Position numbers and translations under genes: made by a program. A stretch of 64,000 bases of DNA from Paraburkholderia tagetis (GTDB lineage Bacteria; Pseudomonadota; Gammaproteobacteria; Burkholderiales; Burkholderiaceae), in NCBI RefSeq assembly GCF_022213065.1, contig NZ_JAKLJA010000004.1, positions 297,252 through 361,251 of the forward strand. Reading direction: 5' to 3'. Position 1 is the stretch's first letter, and the number at the start of each line of letters is the position of its first letter. Shown here one piece after another: positions 54,148 to 62,710 of the stretch. A model generated the notes under the pieces. That model made no database searches, had not been told where the DNA came from, and saw only the letters and a list, made by a program, of their open reading frames with translations.

Positions 54148-55065
54148 ATGACCACGCCGCAAGAACTCAAGCAAATCGTTTCCGATGGTCTGCTTTCGTT
54201 CCCCGTCACCGACTTCGACGCGCAGGGCAATTTTCGCGCCGATACCTATGCCGAGCGCCTCGAGTGGCTCGCCCCCTACGGCGCGAGCGCGCTGTTCGCA
54301 GCGGGCGGCACGGGCGAATTCTTTTCGCTCACGAAGCGCGAATATTCGCAGGTGATCAAGACCGCCACCGAAACCTGCAAGGGCAAGGTGCCGATTCTCG
54401 CGGGCGCGGGCGGGGCGACACGCGTGGCTATCGAATACGCGCAGGAAGCGGAGCGCAACGGCGCGCAAGGCATTCTGCTGATGCCGCATTACCTCACGGA
54501 AGCCTCGCAGGAAGGCATTGCCGTGCACGTCGAGCAGGTCTGCAAGGCCGTGCCGAAGATGGGCGTGATCGTCTATAACCGCGCGAATTCGAAGCTCGAT
54601 GCGGACATGCTCGAACGGCTGGCGGACCGCTGCGAAAACCTCATTGGCTTCAAGGATGGCGTGGGCGATATCGAGGCGATGGTGACGATCCGCCGGCGCC
54701 TGGGCGAGCGCTTCTCGTACCTCGGCGGGCTGCCCACGGCGGAAGTCTATGCGGCGGCCTATAAGGCGCTGGGCGTGCCCGTGTACTCGTCGGCGGTGTT
54801 CAACTTCATTCCGAAGACGGCGATGGCGTTCTACCGCGCGATTGCCGCCGACGATCACGCCACCGTGGGCAAGCTCATCGACGAATTTTTCCTGCCTTAC
54901 CTGAAGATTCGCAATCGCCGCGCCGGCTACGCGGTGAGCATCGTGAAGGCGGGCGCGAAGCTCGTGGGCCGCGATGCGGGTCCGGTGCGCGCGCCGCTCA
55001 CCGACCTCAACGAAGAAGAAATGGCGCAGCTCGATGTGCTCATCAAGAAGCTGGGCGCGCAGTAA
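54148..55065 (+). CDS. kdgD: 5-dehydro-4-deoxyglucarate dehydratase
   Basis: 305 residues of the DHDPS/NAL family. The [10 protein letters not shown] phosphate-like loop and the Schiff-base lysine Lys169 (IGFKDGVGD) are present. It converts 5-keto-4-deoxyglucarate to 2-oxoglutarate semialdehyde with loss of CO2 and water. The semialdehyde dehydrogenase that finishes the pathway is not in the window. Confidence 0.93.
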   Translation: MTTPQELKQIVSDGLLSFPVTDFDAQGNFRADTYAERLEWLAPYGASALFAAGGTGEFFSLTKREYSQVIKTATETCKGKVPILAGAGGATRVAIEYAQEAERNGAQGILLMPHYLTEASQEGIAVHVEQVCKAVPKMGVIVYNRANSKLDADMLERLADRCENLIGFKDGVGDIEAMVTIRRRLGERFSYLGGLPTAEVYAAAYKALGVPVYSSAVFNFIPKTAMAFYRAIAADDHATVGKLIDEFFLPYLKIRNRRAGYAVSIVKAGAKLVGRDAGPVRAPLTDLNEEEMAQLDVLIKKLGAQ

Positions 55066-55137
55066 CTACGCGCATTCCGCTCATTCGTTGAGCCCTTGTT
55101 GAGCCGCTGTTGGGCCGCTACTTCGTGCGCCCGGGTG

Positions 55138-55401
55138 TCAATGCGCGGCGCAATCGCCGAACAAATCGAAATTGGCCTGGTCGGCGGCTTGCGCATTGGC
55201 GCCTTCCTGCGCCTCCTCGCGCTTGCGCCGCGGGCCTCTTTTCTGGCGCGGCTTGCCGAACAGGTCCTCCGGCGTGAAGCCGAATTCGGCGATGGCGGCA
55301 CGGGCGGCCGCAAGTGCTTCTTGAGCCGCCTCGGCGCGCACCGCTTCGATGCGCGCATCCAGCGCGCGTTTTTCGGCGAGCAATTCGAGGTAGGTAGCCA
55401 T
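55138..55401 (-). CDS. H-NS-like protein lacking the usual DNA-binding motif
   Basis: 87 residues. The N-terminal coiled-coil (YLELLAEKRALDARIEAVRAE) and the linker IAEFGFTPEDLFG are those of Burkholderia H-NS/MvaT-like proteins. The expected C-terminal YxDPxTGxTWSGRGRxPxW motif is missing and replaced by a basic stretch (KPRQKRGPRRKREE) and an acidic end. It can probably dimerise with full-length H-NS. It is therefore a possible H-NS antagonist, or a gene that has lost its 3' end. Confidence 0.8.
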   Translation of the reverse strand: MATYLELLAEKRALDARIEAVRAEAAQEALAAARAAIAEFGFTPEDLFGKPRQKRGPRRKREEAQEGANAQAADQANFDLFGDCAAH

Positions 55402-55523
55402 CTGCGGTCTTTTCGAGGGGAGTGAGGGGAGCGGTAGATTTTACGTCAAGCGCCGCGCGTCGTGCGAGGCATGAAGCTTGCTGCACGCATCGCCTCCAGC
55501 CTCCACTCCATCCGGCTTCCCGC

Positions 55524-56612
55524 ATGATTTCATTCCGCTTGCCTCGCCGGCAGCTCGTTGCCGCTGCATTGTGCCCGCTCTTCATGACATCGGGCTGCGC
55601 CTGGTTCGGCCCGCATCTGTTGCGCACCGACCAGGTCGATTACGAACGCGCGCTCGGCGACGCAAAAAAACGCGAGATGCTCGCGACCATCGTGGGCCTG
55701 CGCTTCGGCGATTCGCCTTCGTTCGTGGCGGTGAGCCAGATCATCGCGTCGTACACGTTCGAGGCCAATGCGGGCGCGATAACCCAGGGCGGATCGGGAC
55801 CGGCCGGCGCGAGCTATGGTCAGGCGAGCGTGGGCGCCTCGTATTCGAATCACCCGACCTTCACGTTCGTGCCCACCACGGGCGAGGCGCTCGCGACCGG
55901 CTATATTCGCCCGTTGCAGCCCGAGTTGGTGCTGCCGCTCGCCGATAGCGGCGTGCCCATCGACTTGCTGCTGCGTCTTTCGGTGCAATCGATTGGCGGG
56001 CTGCAGAATGCCACGCCGCTCGGCGGCCCGGAGAGCGACGGGAACCCCGATTTTTTCGCGCTGCTGCGCGCGCTGCGCCGCCTGCAACTCGCGGGACAAC
56101 TCACCGTGAGCTACAAGCAGGCCGGGCCCGACCGCGCGGCGCGCGTGACAATGGCGATCGGAGGCGACGGCGCGCCGCCCGGCACCGCCGCGGATCTCGC
56201 CGAAGTGCGCCGCCTGCTGCATCTCTCGCCTGCCGTGCGCGAATATCCGGTGATGTATGGCCCTGCGTCGGGCAACGGTCTCGCCATCAATATGGTGACG
56301 AGGTCGGTGATGGGCATCCTGACCAATCTGGGCGCGCAGATCTCGGTGCGCGAAGACGACGTCAAGCGCGGCTCTACGGTGCCGACCGTGCATCTCGTCG
56401 GCGGCGAGACGCGGCCTACCGTCGTCGTGCACGTGGGCGAGAAGCCTCCGCCCGATGCGTATGCCACGGTTGTCTATCACGGCGCCACGTACTGGATCGA
56501 TAACGATGATTTCGATTCGAAGTATGCGTTGACGGTATTGCAGAACGTGATCGCGCTTTCGCAGGCCAATCAGGATCAGAAGGCGCCGATACTTACCGTG
56601 CCTGCGGGGTAG
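55524..56612 (+). CDS. lipoprotein of unknown function
   Basis: 362 residues from MISFRLPRRQLVAAA. A lipoprotein signal with the lipobox TSGC (Cys25) is clear. The mature domain has repeated short beta-type segments and no recognised family. It is likely attached to the inner or outer membrane. No ribosome site stands out. Confidence 0.75.
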   Translation: MISFRLPRRQLVAAALCPLFMTSGCAWFGPHLLRTDQVDYERALGDAKKREMLATIVGLRFGDSPSFVAVSQIIASYTFEANAGAITQGGSGPAGASYGQASVGASYSNHPTFTFVPTTGEALATGYIRPLQPELVLPLADSGVPIDLLLRLSVQSIGGLQNATPLGGPESDGNPDFFALLRALRRLQLAGQLTVSYKQAGPDRAARVTMAIGGDGAPPGTAADLAEVRRLLHLSPAVREYPVMYGPASGNGLAINMVTRSVMGILTNLGAQISVREDDVKRGSTVPTVHLVGGETRPTVVVHVGEKPPPDAYATVVYHGATYWIDNDDFDSKYALTVLQNVIALSQANQDQKAPILTVPAG

Positions 56613-56637
56613 GGCTCGTCGATTTAAAAACACGCCC

Positions 56638-57327
56638 TCAGAGATAAACAGCAAGGAGCACCGTCACGAGCGCGGAAAAAGCCAGCAGCAGCACCGCGCG
56701 CCACAGCGAAGCGCGTTGCGGCGCGCGCACCGTTGCAGGCAGATGCTTCGTGCCCGTCACCATCGGACCGAGCAGATTGTGGCGCTTGACGAGTGCATAG
56801 CTCAGGATCGCGCATACGTGCAGCACGACGGCCACCGCCAGCACGTCCCATCCATAAGCGTGAATTGCCGCGATCGCATTCGCAATGGCAGCGGGAACGA
56901 TTTCGGAGAGCGGGCCTTCATCGGCGATATCGTTGTTGTCGTAAAGACCGGAGAGCGTCTCGACGAACAGCAGCGCGAGCAGAAATAGCACCATCCAGCC
57001 GCCCGCCGCATTGTGGCCGACTTGCACGTCGGGTTCGCGGTGCGCCAGATGGCGCAATTGCCGCCACGCCGCCGCGGGCGTCGCGACGAAGTGGCTAAAG
57101 CGCGCGGTCTCGCTGCCGAAGCAACCCCAAAGCAGACGAAACAGCACGAGCGCGAAGAGCGTTTCGCCCGCGCGCACATGCAACTGCATCCAGTTCATGC
57201 GCTGCGAGACATAAGCGAGCGCCACGAGCAATACGGTAAGCCAGTGAAAGAGGCGCACGGGCAGATCCCAGATGCGCACACGGCGGGCGGGCAAGACGCT
57301 GGGCGTAGCGTGCGGTTCGTTATCCAT
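56638..57327 (-). CDS. b-type cytochrome (cytochrome b561/Ni-hydrogenase type)
   Basis: 229 residues with AGAGGA before the ATG. The N-terminus RVRIWDLPVRLFHWLTVLLVAL is typical of the family. Four helices carry likely haem His residues (FHWL, LHVRAGE, IHAYGWD, LHVCA). It is an inner-membrane electron carrier. No dedicated partner gene is adjacent. Confidence 0.88.
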   Translation of the reverse strand: MDNEPHATPSVLPARRVRIWDLPVRLFHWLTVLLVALAYVSQRMNWMQLHVRAGETLFALVLFRLLWGCFGSETARFSHFVATPAAAWRQLRHLAHREPDVQVGHNAAGGWMVLFLLALLFVETLSGLYDNNDIADEGPLSEIVPAAIANAIAAIHAYGWDVLAVAVVLHVCAILSYALVKRHNLLGPMVTGTKHLPATVRAPQRASLWRAVLLLAFSALVTVLLAVYL

Positions 57328-57519
57328 GGCATTCCTCTGTATTGCAGTGGGCGCGCGAGGGTGAGCGGTGAATGCGCTGGCGTGGGGCTCATTGCACCGT
57401 ATCTGCGCATATGCACTGTAGCGCCGCCGCGCGCATCGCGCTCGCGGCCGGCATGGCGTCCGCCGGTGCTTTCGGCGATACTTGCGCCAGCTTGAACCGA
57501 CCCGCGAACAACGAAGCCG

Positions 57520-58119
57520 ATGAACAAGAACCGACTCGAAGCGTTCAGCGATGGCGTGCTCGCCATCATCATCACCATCATGGTGCTGGAACTCAAGGTG
57601 CCGCACGGCGAGGATATCGCCGCGCTCATCCCGGCGTGGCCCACAGTGCTCAGCTATATCCTGAGCTTCATCTATGTCGGCATTTACTGGAACAACCACC
57701 ATCACATGCTGCACGCATCGAGCAGCGTGAACGGCACCGTGCTATGGGCGAATCTGCATCTGTTGTTCTGGCTCTCGCTGCTGCCGTTCACCACCGGGTG
57801 GATGGGCGAGAACCATTTCGGGCGCTGGCCTACCATGCTTTACGGTCTGAACCTGCTGCTCTGTGCGCTTGCGTATGCCGTGTTGCAGGGCACGCTCGTG
57901 CGCCATCACGGCGCGCAAAGCGCGCTTGCGCGAGCCTTGGGGCGCGACCTGAAGGGCAAGGCTTCGGTCACGGGGTATGTGCTGGGGATGGTGCTGGCGG
58001 CGCTGGACTGGCCGCATATCGGTGCGCTGTTTTTCGTGGCGGTGGCGCTATTGTGGCTCGTGCCGGACCGTCGCATGGAGCGGCTCGTGACGGCCGCACA
58101 CGAGCCGCCGCAAGAATAA
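57520..58119 (+). CDS. TMEM175-type potassium channel protein (DUF1211)
   Basis: 199 residues with six hydrophobic helices. The first helix carries the family motif RLEAFSDGVLAIIITIMVLEL (FSDG), the part of TMEM175 channels that lines the pore. Bacterial members form tetrameric potassium leak channels. A strong terminator follows. Confidence 0.88.
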   Translation: MNKNRLEAFSDGVLAIIITIMVLELKVPHGEDIAALIPAWPTVLSYILSFIYVGIYWNNHHHMLHASSSVNGTVLWANLHLLFWLSLLPFTTGWMGENHFGRWPTMLYGLNLLLCALAYAVLQGTLVRHHGAQSALARALGRDLKGKASVTGYVLGMVLAALDWPHIGALFFVAVALLWLVPDRRMERLVTAAHEPPQE

Positions 58120-58122
58120 ATA

Positions 58123-58152
58123 AAGCAGGCGCGGTTTCCACCGCGCCTGCTT
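58123..58152 (+). terminator. Rho-independent terminator after the TMEM175 gene
   Basis: A perfect 12-base stem (58123-58134 with 58141-58152), a 6-base TTTCCA loop and a pyrimidine-rich tail (CGTCTTC) lie 4 bases past the stop. Confidence 0.8.
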
Positions 58153-58270
58153 CGTCTTCATGCGTCTTCACTGCGCATCCGTACTGTGCGGGAATGCTCG
58201 GAACGCCCGCGCTGTGGATCAGTGAGTTGAGCGCGCCGTCGACTGCGCGGCGCGCTGCTCCCTCGACAAA

Positions 58271-58903
58271 TTAGCTGGCCATATGCTTGCGCTGCGCCAG
58301 TTCCTTCGCCTTGGCGATGTCCGCCTGGATCACGGGCAGGCCTTCGGTCGCGACCTTCTTCAGACCCGCATCGCGGCCTTGGGCGATTTCCGCCTGGAAC
58401 GCCGAAAGCGCCTTTTGCTGCGCGCCCAGCGCCACCTGCTCGATATAAGCCTTGTCGAAGTCGGCGCCACGCAGATTCTTGATGCTGTCGAGCACGGCCG
58501 TGTCCGGGTCGTTGCGCGGCACATCAACACCGCGCGGGCTCGCGGCGCGCATCGAGTTGGAGAGCTTCGTGTAGTCGGCGACGATTTGCTGCGCAAAAGC
58601 CTTCACGTCGCGATCGGTCGAGCGCGAGTCGGCAATGCGTGCGGCGTCGCGTTGCGTCGCGACGGTTTGCGTGCCGTCCGCGATGAAGGCCTTGTCGGAT
58701 CCATGCAGCTTCTCCGTGGCACTGGCGGTAGTCGCAGGGGGGGCGCTGGCCGTGGCCGCATTCGCGGTGGCGGCGTTCGTGGTGGCAGCGGCGGCGGCGT
58801 TGGTGCCGGCAGGCGCCGTGGTCTGGGCATGAGCGCCCAGCGAAAGAACGAGGAGGCCGGCAGCGGATGCAGTGGCGAGCGAAGCAAGCGAGAGGCGAGA
58901 CAT
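58271..58903 (-). CDS. DUF4142 periplasmic protein
   Basis: 210 residues with AAGGAG before the ATG. A signal peptide (LASLATASAAGLLVLSLGAHAQ) and an Ala/Thr-rich linker precede a DUF4142 helical bundle (DKAFIADGTQTVATQRDAARIADSRS). The family is periplasmic and ferritin-like in fold, with no agreed function. Confidence 0.85.
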   Translation of the reverse strand: MSRLSLASLATASAAGLLVLSLGAHAQTTAPAGTNAAAAATTNAATANAATASAPPATTASATEKLHGSDKAFIADGTQTVATQRDAARIADSRSTDRDVKAFAQQIVADYTKLSNSMRAASPRGVDVPRNDPDTAVLDSIKNLRGADFDKAYIEQVALGAQQKALSAFQAEIAQGRDAGLKKVATEGLPVIQADIAKAKELAQRKHMAS

Positions 58904-59259
58904 ACGAACTCCTTTCGTGATTTATTGATTGCACAAACGAGGCCCGGCTCAATGCGATGTGCATGCGTTGCACGAGGCTTCGTTTGCGACCGCTGTGCAA
59001 GTGTGTCGCGCAACGGTCCGATGAATTCTAGAAAGGCTTGGCGCGTACAGGTGAAACACAGGTGCAACGATGACGTCGCTTCTGTAACGGTTAGTAAGAA
59101 CGCTGGGCTTCGTGCGTGTGCGGCTCGCGATTCATCGCGATGTCATAGGCGCCATGTAGACGCGCAGCGGCGAAAGCACCTCGTACCGGGTCGTGCGATG
59201 CGAGCCTTCAGGGGTATCCTGCTCGTTATTGCAGGAGGCCGTTATTGCAGGAGGCATAC
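58904..59259. other. gene-free spacer with a duplicated ribosome site
   Basis: About 350 bases between divergent genes. At its right end a 16-base tandem duplication (59224-59239 and 59240-59255) repeats the AGGAGG ribosome site of the next gene. Nothing else is seen. Confidence 0.6.
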
Positions 59260-59682
59260 ATGGCGCAAACATGGCAATTCCAGGTGCGCATTACCGTCGT
59301 GCCCGAACTGGCCGATGCGTTGCGGGCGCGCGGGCAGCATGAGGGGAAAGATTTGCTCGAAGCCGTCCTGAGTGAGCGCAACGCCTCGTTGAAGTGTCAA
59401 TTCGATGCATTCGCCGAATATGTCGAAGAGGCGGAGAGGGCGGGGCGAGATCGTTATCCGCTGTACCCATGGACGAAGGATACGATCGGCAATCCCGAGA
59501 AAAAGGCGAAGTATCTGAGGTCGTTTACGGTGTATGTGCGTGACGAACCGGTCTACGACAGGGAAACCGCCGACTGGCTGCATGCGCGGCTCTCGGCTCT
59601 TGCTGGTAAGGTGGGTATCGAAGGCGTGAGCCGGTTCGATACGAACCCGGCCAACAATCCGCAGCCGCCCGCGCGGAAGTGA
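59260..59682 (+). CDS. hypothetical protein
   Basis: 140 residues from MAQTWQFQVRITV, with AGGAGG 6 bases upstream. It is a soluble, charged protein with no known domain. A second AGGAGG copy lies 16 bases further upstream because of a tandem duplication, so a longer product from a TTG at 59245 is possible but less likely. The function is unknown. Confidence 0.65.
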   Translation: MAQTWQFQVRITVVPELADALRARGQHEGKDLLEAVLSERNASLKCQFDAFAEYVEEAERAGRDRYPLYPWTKDTIGNPEKKAKYLRSFTVYVRDEPVYDRETADWLHARLSALAGKVGIEGVSRFDTNPANNPQPPARK

Positions 59683-59758
59683 GAAAAAATATGCACCAGA
59701 TTGCAGGTGGCTTTCGTTAGAATCGGCTCACATTGTTCATCCTTTACCGGAGGCGGGC

Positions 59759-60886
59759 ATGCCAGGTTTACTTCCCGATGTCGACCGCGAGGGGCTCCTC
59801 GAATATTCGGTGGTTTACACCGATCGCTCGATTAATCATATGTCGCAGCTCTTTCAGGGCGTCATGCGCGATATTTCCGGCGCCCTGAAAAAAGTCTACA
59901 ACGCGGAGTCGGTCGTTATCGTCCCGGGTAGCGGGACTTTCGGCATGGAAGCCGTTGCACGGCAGTTCGCGACGAACCAGAAGTGTCTGGTTATCCGCAA
60001 TGGCTGGTTCAGTTTCCGCTGGTCGCAAATATTCGACATGGGCGGTATTCCGTCTGAGTCGATCGTATTGAAAGCGCGTCCGGTCGAACAAGGAAGGCAG
60101 GCCGCCTATGCGCCGGCGCCAATCGAAGAAGTGGTCGCCGCAATCAAGGAGCACAAGCCGGATCTGGTCTTTGCGCCGCATGTCGAAACCGCCTCGGGGA
60201 TGATGCTGCCCGATGACTATTTGCGCGCGGTGTCCGACGCTGTGCATGCCGTCGGCGGCATGTTCGTACTGGATTGCATCGCCTCCGGCACGATCTGGGT
60301 CGACATGCAGGCCACCGGCGTCGATGTCCTGATCAGCGCGCCGCAAAAAGGGTGGAGCGCGTCGCCTTGCTGTGCGCTGGTCATGCTCGGCGCGCTTGCC
60401 CGCGAAAGAATCGACGCCACGACCAGCACCAGCTTCGCCTGCGATCTGCGCAAATGGCTGCAGATCATGGAGACCTACGAGAACGGCGGGTTCGCTTACC
60501 ACGCCACGATGCCCACGGACAGTCTCACGACGCTGCGCGACGTGATCAAGGAAACCGAGGCATACGGCTTCGACAAGGTGCAGGCGGAGCAGCTCGAGCT
60601 CGGCAAGCGCATTCGTGCACTCCTGGTTGGCAAAGGCTTCAGGAGTGTGGCGGCCGAAGGTTTTCAGGCGCCGGGCGTCGTGGTCAGCTACACGGACGAT
60701 GATGGCATACGATCCGGCAAGAAGTTCGCCGATGCCGGCTTGCAGATCGCGGCCGGCGTTCCGTTGCAATGCGACGAGCCAGAAGATTTCAAGACCTTCC
60801 GCGTCGGACTATTTGGCCTGGACAAACTGCATGACGTCGAAGGTGCGGTCGCCAGGTTCGCCAAGGCATTGGATCGTATTCTTTAG
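59759..60886 (+). CDS. class V aminotransferase (alanine-glyoxylate type)
   Basis: 375 residues of fold-type I PLP enzymes, class V. It carries SVVIVPGSGTFGMEAVARQF, the ETASGMMLPDDYL segment, LDCIASGTIWVDM and the PLP lysine in ISAPQKGWSASPCC. The closest functional guess is an alanine-glyoxylate or serine-glyoxylate type aminotransferase. The truncated hydroxypyruvate isomerase gene downstream also belongs to glyoxylate metabolism. Confidence 0.85.
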   Translation: MPGLLPDVDREGLLEYSVVYTDRSINHMSQLFQGVMRDISGALKKVYNAESVVIVPGSGTFGMEAVARQFATNQKCLVIRNGWFSFRWSQIFDMGGIPSESIVLKARPVEQGRQAAYAPAPIEEVVAAIKEHKPDLVFAPHVETASGMMLPDDYLRAVSDAVHAVGGMFVLDCIASGTIWVDMQATGVDVLISAPQKGWSASPCCALVMLGALARERIDATTSTSFACDLRKWLQIMETYENGGFAYHATMPTDSLTTLRDVIKETEAYGFDKVQAEQLELGKRIRALLVGKGFRSVAAEGFQAPGVVVSYTDDDGIRSGKKFADAGLQIAAGVPLQCDEPEDFKTFRVGLFGLDKLHDVEGAVARFAKALDRIL

Positions 60887-60999
60887 GGTGATTCGTGCAG
60901 CGCGCCAAGTGCCTGCACGGCTTCATCGTCGCTGGATGCATCGAGCGTGCGGGTTTCGCGAGGTTGGCGGAATCCGCACGGGGGGGGCGGATAACGGGA

Positions 61000-61026
61000 A
61001 TTTGCGTTATTTAACATAATGCAAAT
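61000..61026. promoter_or_regulatory. 27-base imperfect palindrome before the DUF3293 gene
   Basis: ATTTGC and GCAAAT at the ends and TTAT/ATAA inside form a dyad 67 bases upstream of the next gene, in an AT-rich patch. It looks like an operator for an unknown regulator. Confidence 0.45.
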
Positions 61027-61093
61027 TATCAGCGGAAAATCTGTAGATCCCAAATAGAAATATCGTGTTCTGGCAATTAAACCCGAGGCTCTT

Positions 61094-61522
61094 TTGTTTT
61101 CAGACTCCAGCATCCCGCGCGATACGATTCAGGCGTACCTCGAAACGCATTACCAGGTTTTCGGCGGCGCACCGGCAACGCTGCAGATCGGTCGATTCAA
61201 TCCGGCGCTTTCCGCGCTGCACGATGCGCACCACGTTGCCTGTAGCGCCTTTATCACCGCCTGCAATCCGTTCAGTCAGAATCTCGATCCTCAAGCCAAT
61301 GCTGCACGGCAGGAGGCGCTCGTGCGCGATCTCGAAGCGCTCGGCGTCGCGTTTATCGAGGGCATCGGGAAACATCCGTCGAACACCTGGCCCGGCGAAG
61401 CCAGCTTGCTGGTGCTGGGCGCAACGCTCGACGCGGCAAAGGCGCTAGGCGAAAAGCACGGACAGAACGCGATCGTCTGGTGCGGCGCCGATGCCGTGCC
61501 GCAACTGATTCTCTTGCGCTAA
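61094..61522 (+). CDS. DUF3293 domain protein
   Basis: 142 residues from a TTG start with GAGG 5 bases upstream. Family features: the YLETHYQVF start, ACSAFITACNPFSQNLD, then IEGIGKHPSNTWPGEASLLVLG. DUF3293 is a small cytosolic domain of unknown function. No ATG alternative exists near the N-terminus. Confidence 0.82.
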   Translation: MFSDSSIPRDTIQAYLETHYQVFGGAPATLQIGRFNPALSALHDAHHVACSAFITACNPFSQNLDPQANAARQEALVRDLEALGVAFIEGIGKHPSNTWPGEASLLVLGATLDAAKALGEKHGQNAIVWCGADAVPQLILLR

Positions 61523-61563
61523 TCCGCGCGTTTGAGCCGCGCTTTCGATCCAATCTCGAGCAC

Positions 61564-61677
61564 TCACCGCGCCTTCGTCGCATGCAGATACGGACGCAGC
61601 CAGCCCAGCCCATCGGAGGTAGCCGCCTTCGGCCGGTATTCGCAGCCGATCCAGCCGTCGTAGCCGAGTGAGCCCGC
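61564..61677 (-). pseudogene. hyi: 3' fragment of hydroxypyruvate isomerase
   Basis: On the minus strand the last ~35 codons of hydroxypyruvate isomerase are intact: [13 protein letters not shown], then a short divergent stretch and [15 protein letters not shown] before TGA. Going upstream, homology ends near 61670 and the frame meets a TAG at 61678-61680. The rest of the gene is replaced by unrelated repeat-bearing DNA. It marks the left edge of an insertion. Confidence 0.8.
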
Positions 61678-61731
61678 CTACGTAATGTGTATCGGATATT
61701 CGTCACAAATCGTTGCGGAATTCCGGGATCC

Positions 61732-61842
61732 GATTTCCGACACGAATTGCGTCGATGGGCGCTCGGTGGCAACCCCGAATTCCGACATGAATTCCGTCGG
61801 CGCAGGCCGTCGGCCTGCGCGTTCCAAGACGAATTACGTGGA
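61732..61842. repeat. three spaced ~22-base direct repeats
   Basis: Copies at 61732-61754, 61777-61799 and 61820-61842 share TTCC-N-A-N-A-Y-GAATT-N-CGT-N-G, with 45 and 42-base spacing. The first two differ at only three of 23 positions. They look like transposase-binding sites near one end of the element. Confidence 0.7.
61800..61820. repeat. 9-base hairpin between repeats
   Basis: GCGCAGGCC, a 3-base loop and the exact complement form a stable hairpin between the second and third repeats. It could be a terminator or block read-through into the element. Confidence 0.5.
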
Positions 61843-61853
61843 CAAACTTGATG

Positions 61854-61885
61854 AACCCACCCAAACCCAGGTGGGTTTGTATAGT
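61854..61885 (+). promoter_or_regulatory. AACCCA operator cluster and promoter of the coiled-coil gene
   Basis: AACCCA occurs at 61854-61859 and 61864-61869 and in inverted form at 61872-61877. The second and third make a 7-2-7 palindrome, and the first and third an 8-8-8 dyad. A TATAGT at 61880-61885 could be the -10 box, which suggests autorepression. Confidence 0.5.
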
Positions 61886-61914
61886 AAACCAGGTTTCGTT
61901 CAAGGGACCGCTCT

Positions 61915-62685
61915 ATGGGTCGGCCGGTCATTACCTTTACGTCAGACGAATGGCGCGCGATCGCCGCGGCAGCCACGTCCGCCAATGAGGCTGCGCCTCA
62001 TCACGCGAATAACGAATTCCTCGACCAGTTCATCGCGGGCGTTGCACGCACGACCGGCCAGTTTTATGGCCAGACGCTTTATGAACGGATGCTATCAGCG
62101 GTTGGGATTCGCCGGCGACCGTCGGCGCTGACGTGGTCAAAAGCCATCCGTCGCGCTCGGGAGGCGGCATTGCCGGAGCCGCGGTCGCGTAATGTGCACG
62201 AGGCTGGGGAGCCGATTGCGCCTCCCCCGGCGGCCTGCCCCAGTCCGCTGCCGGTCGATGAGCGAAGCGACGAAATGATGGATCTTCGCGTGCGCGTGGA
62301 GGTCTCGGAGATGGCATTGCGCGACGCCTACGCTCGCCTGGCGAGATATGAAGCCGAATGCACTACCGTTGGCGGGCGCGCGATGTCAGCCGAGTCGCAG
62401 GTGCGGGAACTGACGCAGCAACTCGAGCGGGAGCGCGCCGAGCATGGCCAACGGACGGCGGAACTGGTGCAACGCCTTGATGCATTGACCGACGCGATTC
62501 AGCGCATGGCGGGACTGGAAAACCATATGCGTATGCAGACGGACAACCTGAGGCAGCAGATGTCCGAGCAGTGCCGTTATTGGAAAGGTCGAGCCGAAGC
62601 GCTTGATAAGGCACTGTCCGACGAGCGCATCAAAGCCGATGCAATGCGACGAGTGCTTGGTAACCGAATCCCCCCGTCTGCATAG
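61915..62685 (+). CDS. coiled-coil protein with N-terminal helical domain
   Basis: 256 residues with AAGGG before the ATG. The N-terminal ~100 residues include LYERMLSAVGIRRRPSALTW and a basic helix (SKAIRRAREA), possibly DNA-binding. After a Pro-rich hinge, residues ~120-250 form a long coiled coil (LTQQLERERAEHG and similar heptads). The layout recalls plasmid KfrA-type proteins but no homology is claimed. It is convergent with the TniQ-like gene, 25 bases apart, and may regulate or assist the element. Confidence 0.7.
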   Translation: MGRPVITFTSDEWRAIAAAATSANEAAPHHANNEFLDQFIAGVARTTGQFYGQTLYERMLSAVGIRRRPSALTWSKAIRRAREAALPEPRSRNVHEAGEPIAPPPAACPSPLPVDERSDEMMDLRVRVEVSEMALRDAYARLARYEAECTTVGGRAMSAESQVRELTQQLERERAEHGQRTAELVQRLDALTDAIQRMAGLENHMRMQTDNLRQQMSEQCRYWKGRAEALDKALSDERIKADAMRRVLGNRIPPSA

Positions 62686-62710
62686 TCATCAAGAGCGGAC
62701 GGGGCCATCC

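Noticed and set aside
61353..61985. A 210-codon minus-strand frame across the hyi junction
   Set aside because: The hyi fragment is in a different frame and gives a clear match, so this frame is chance.
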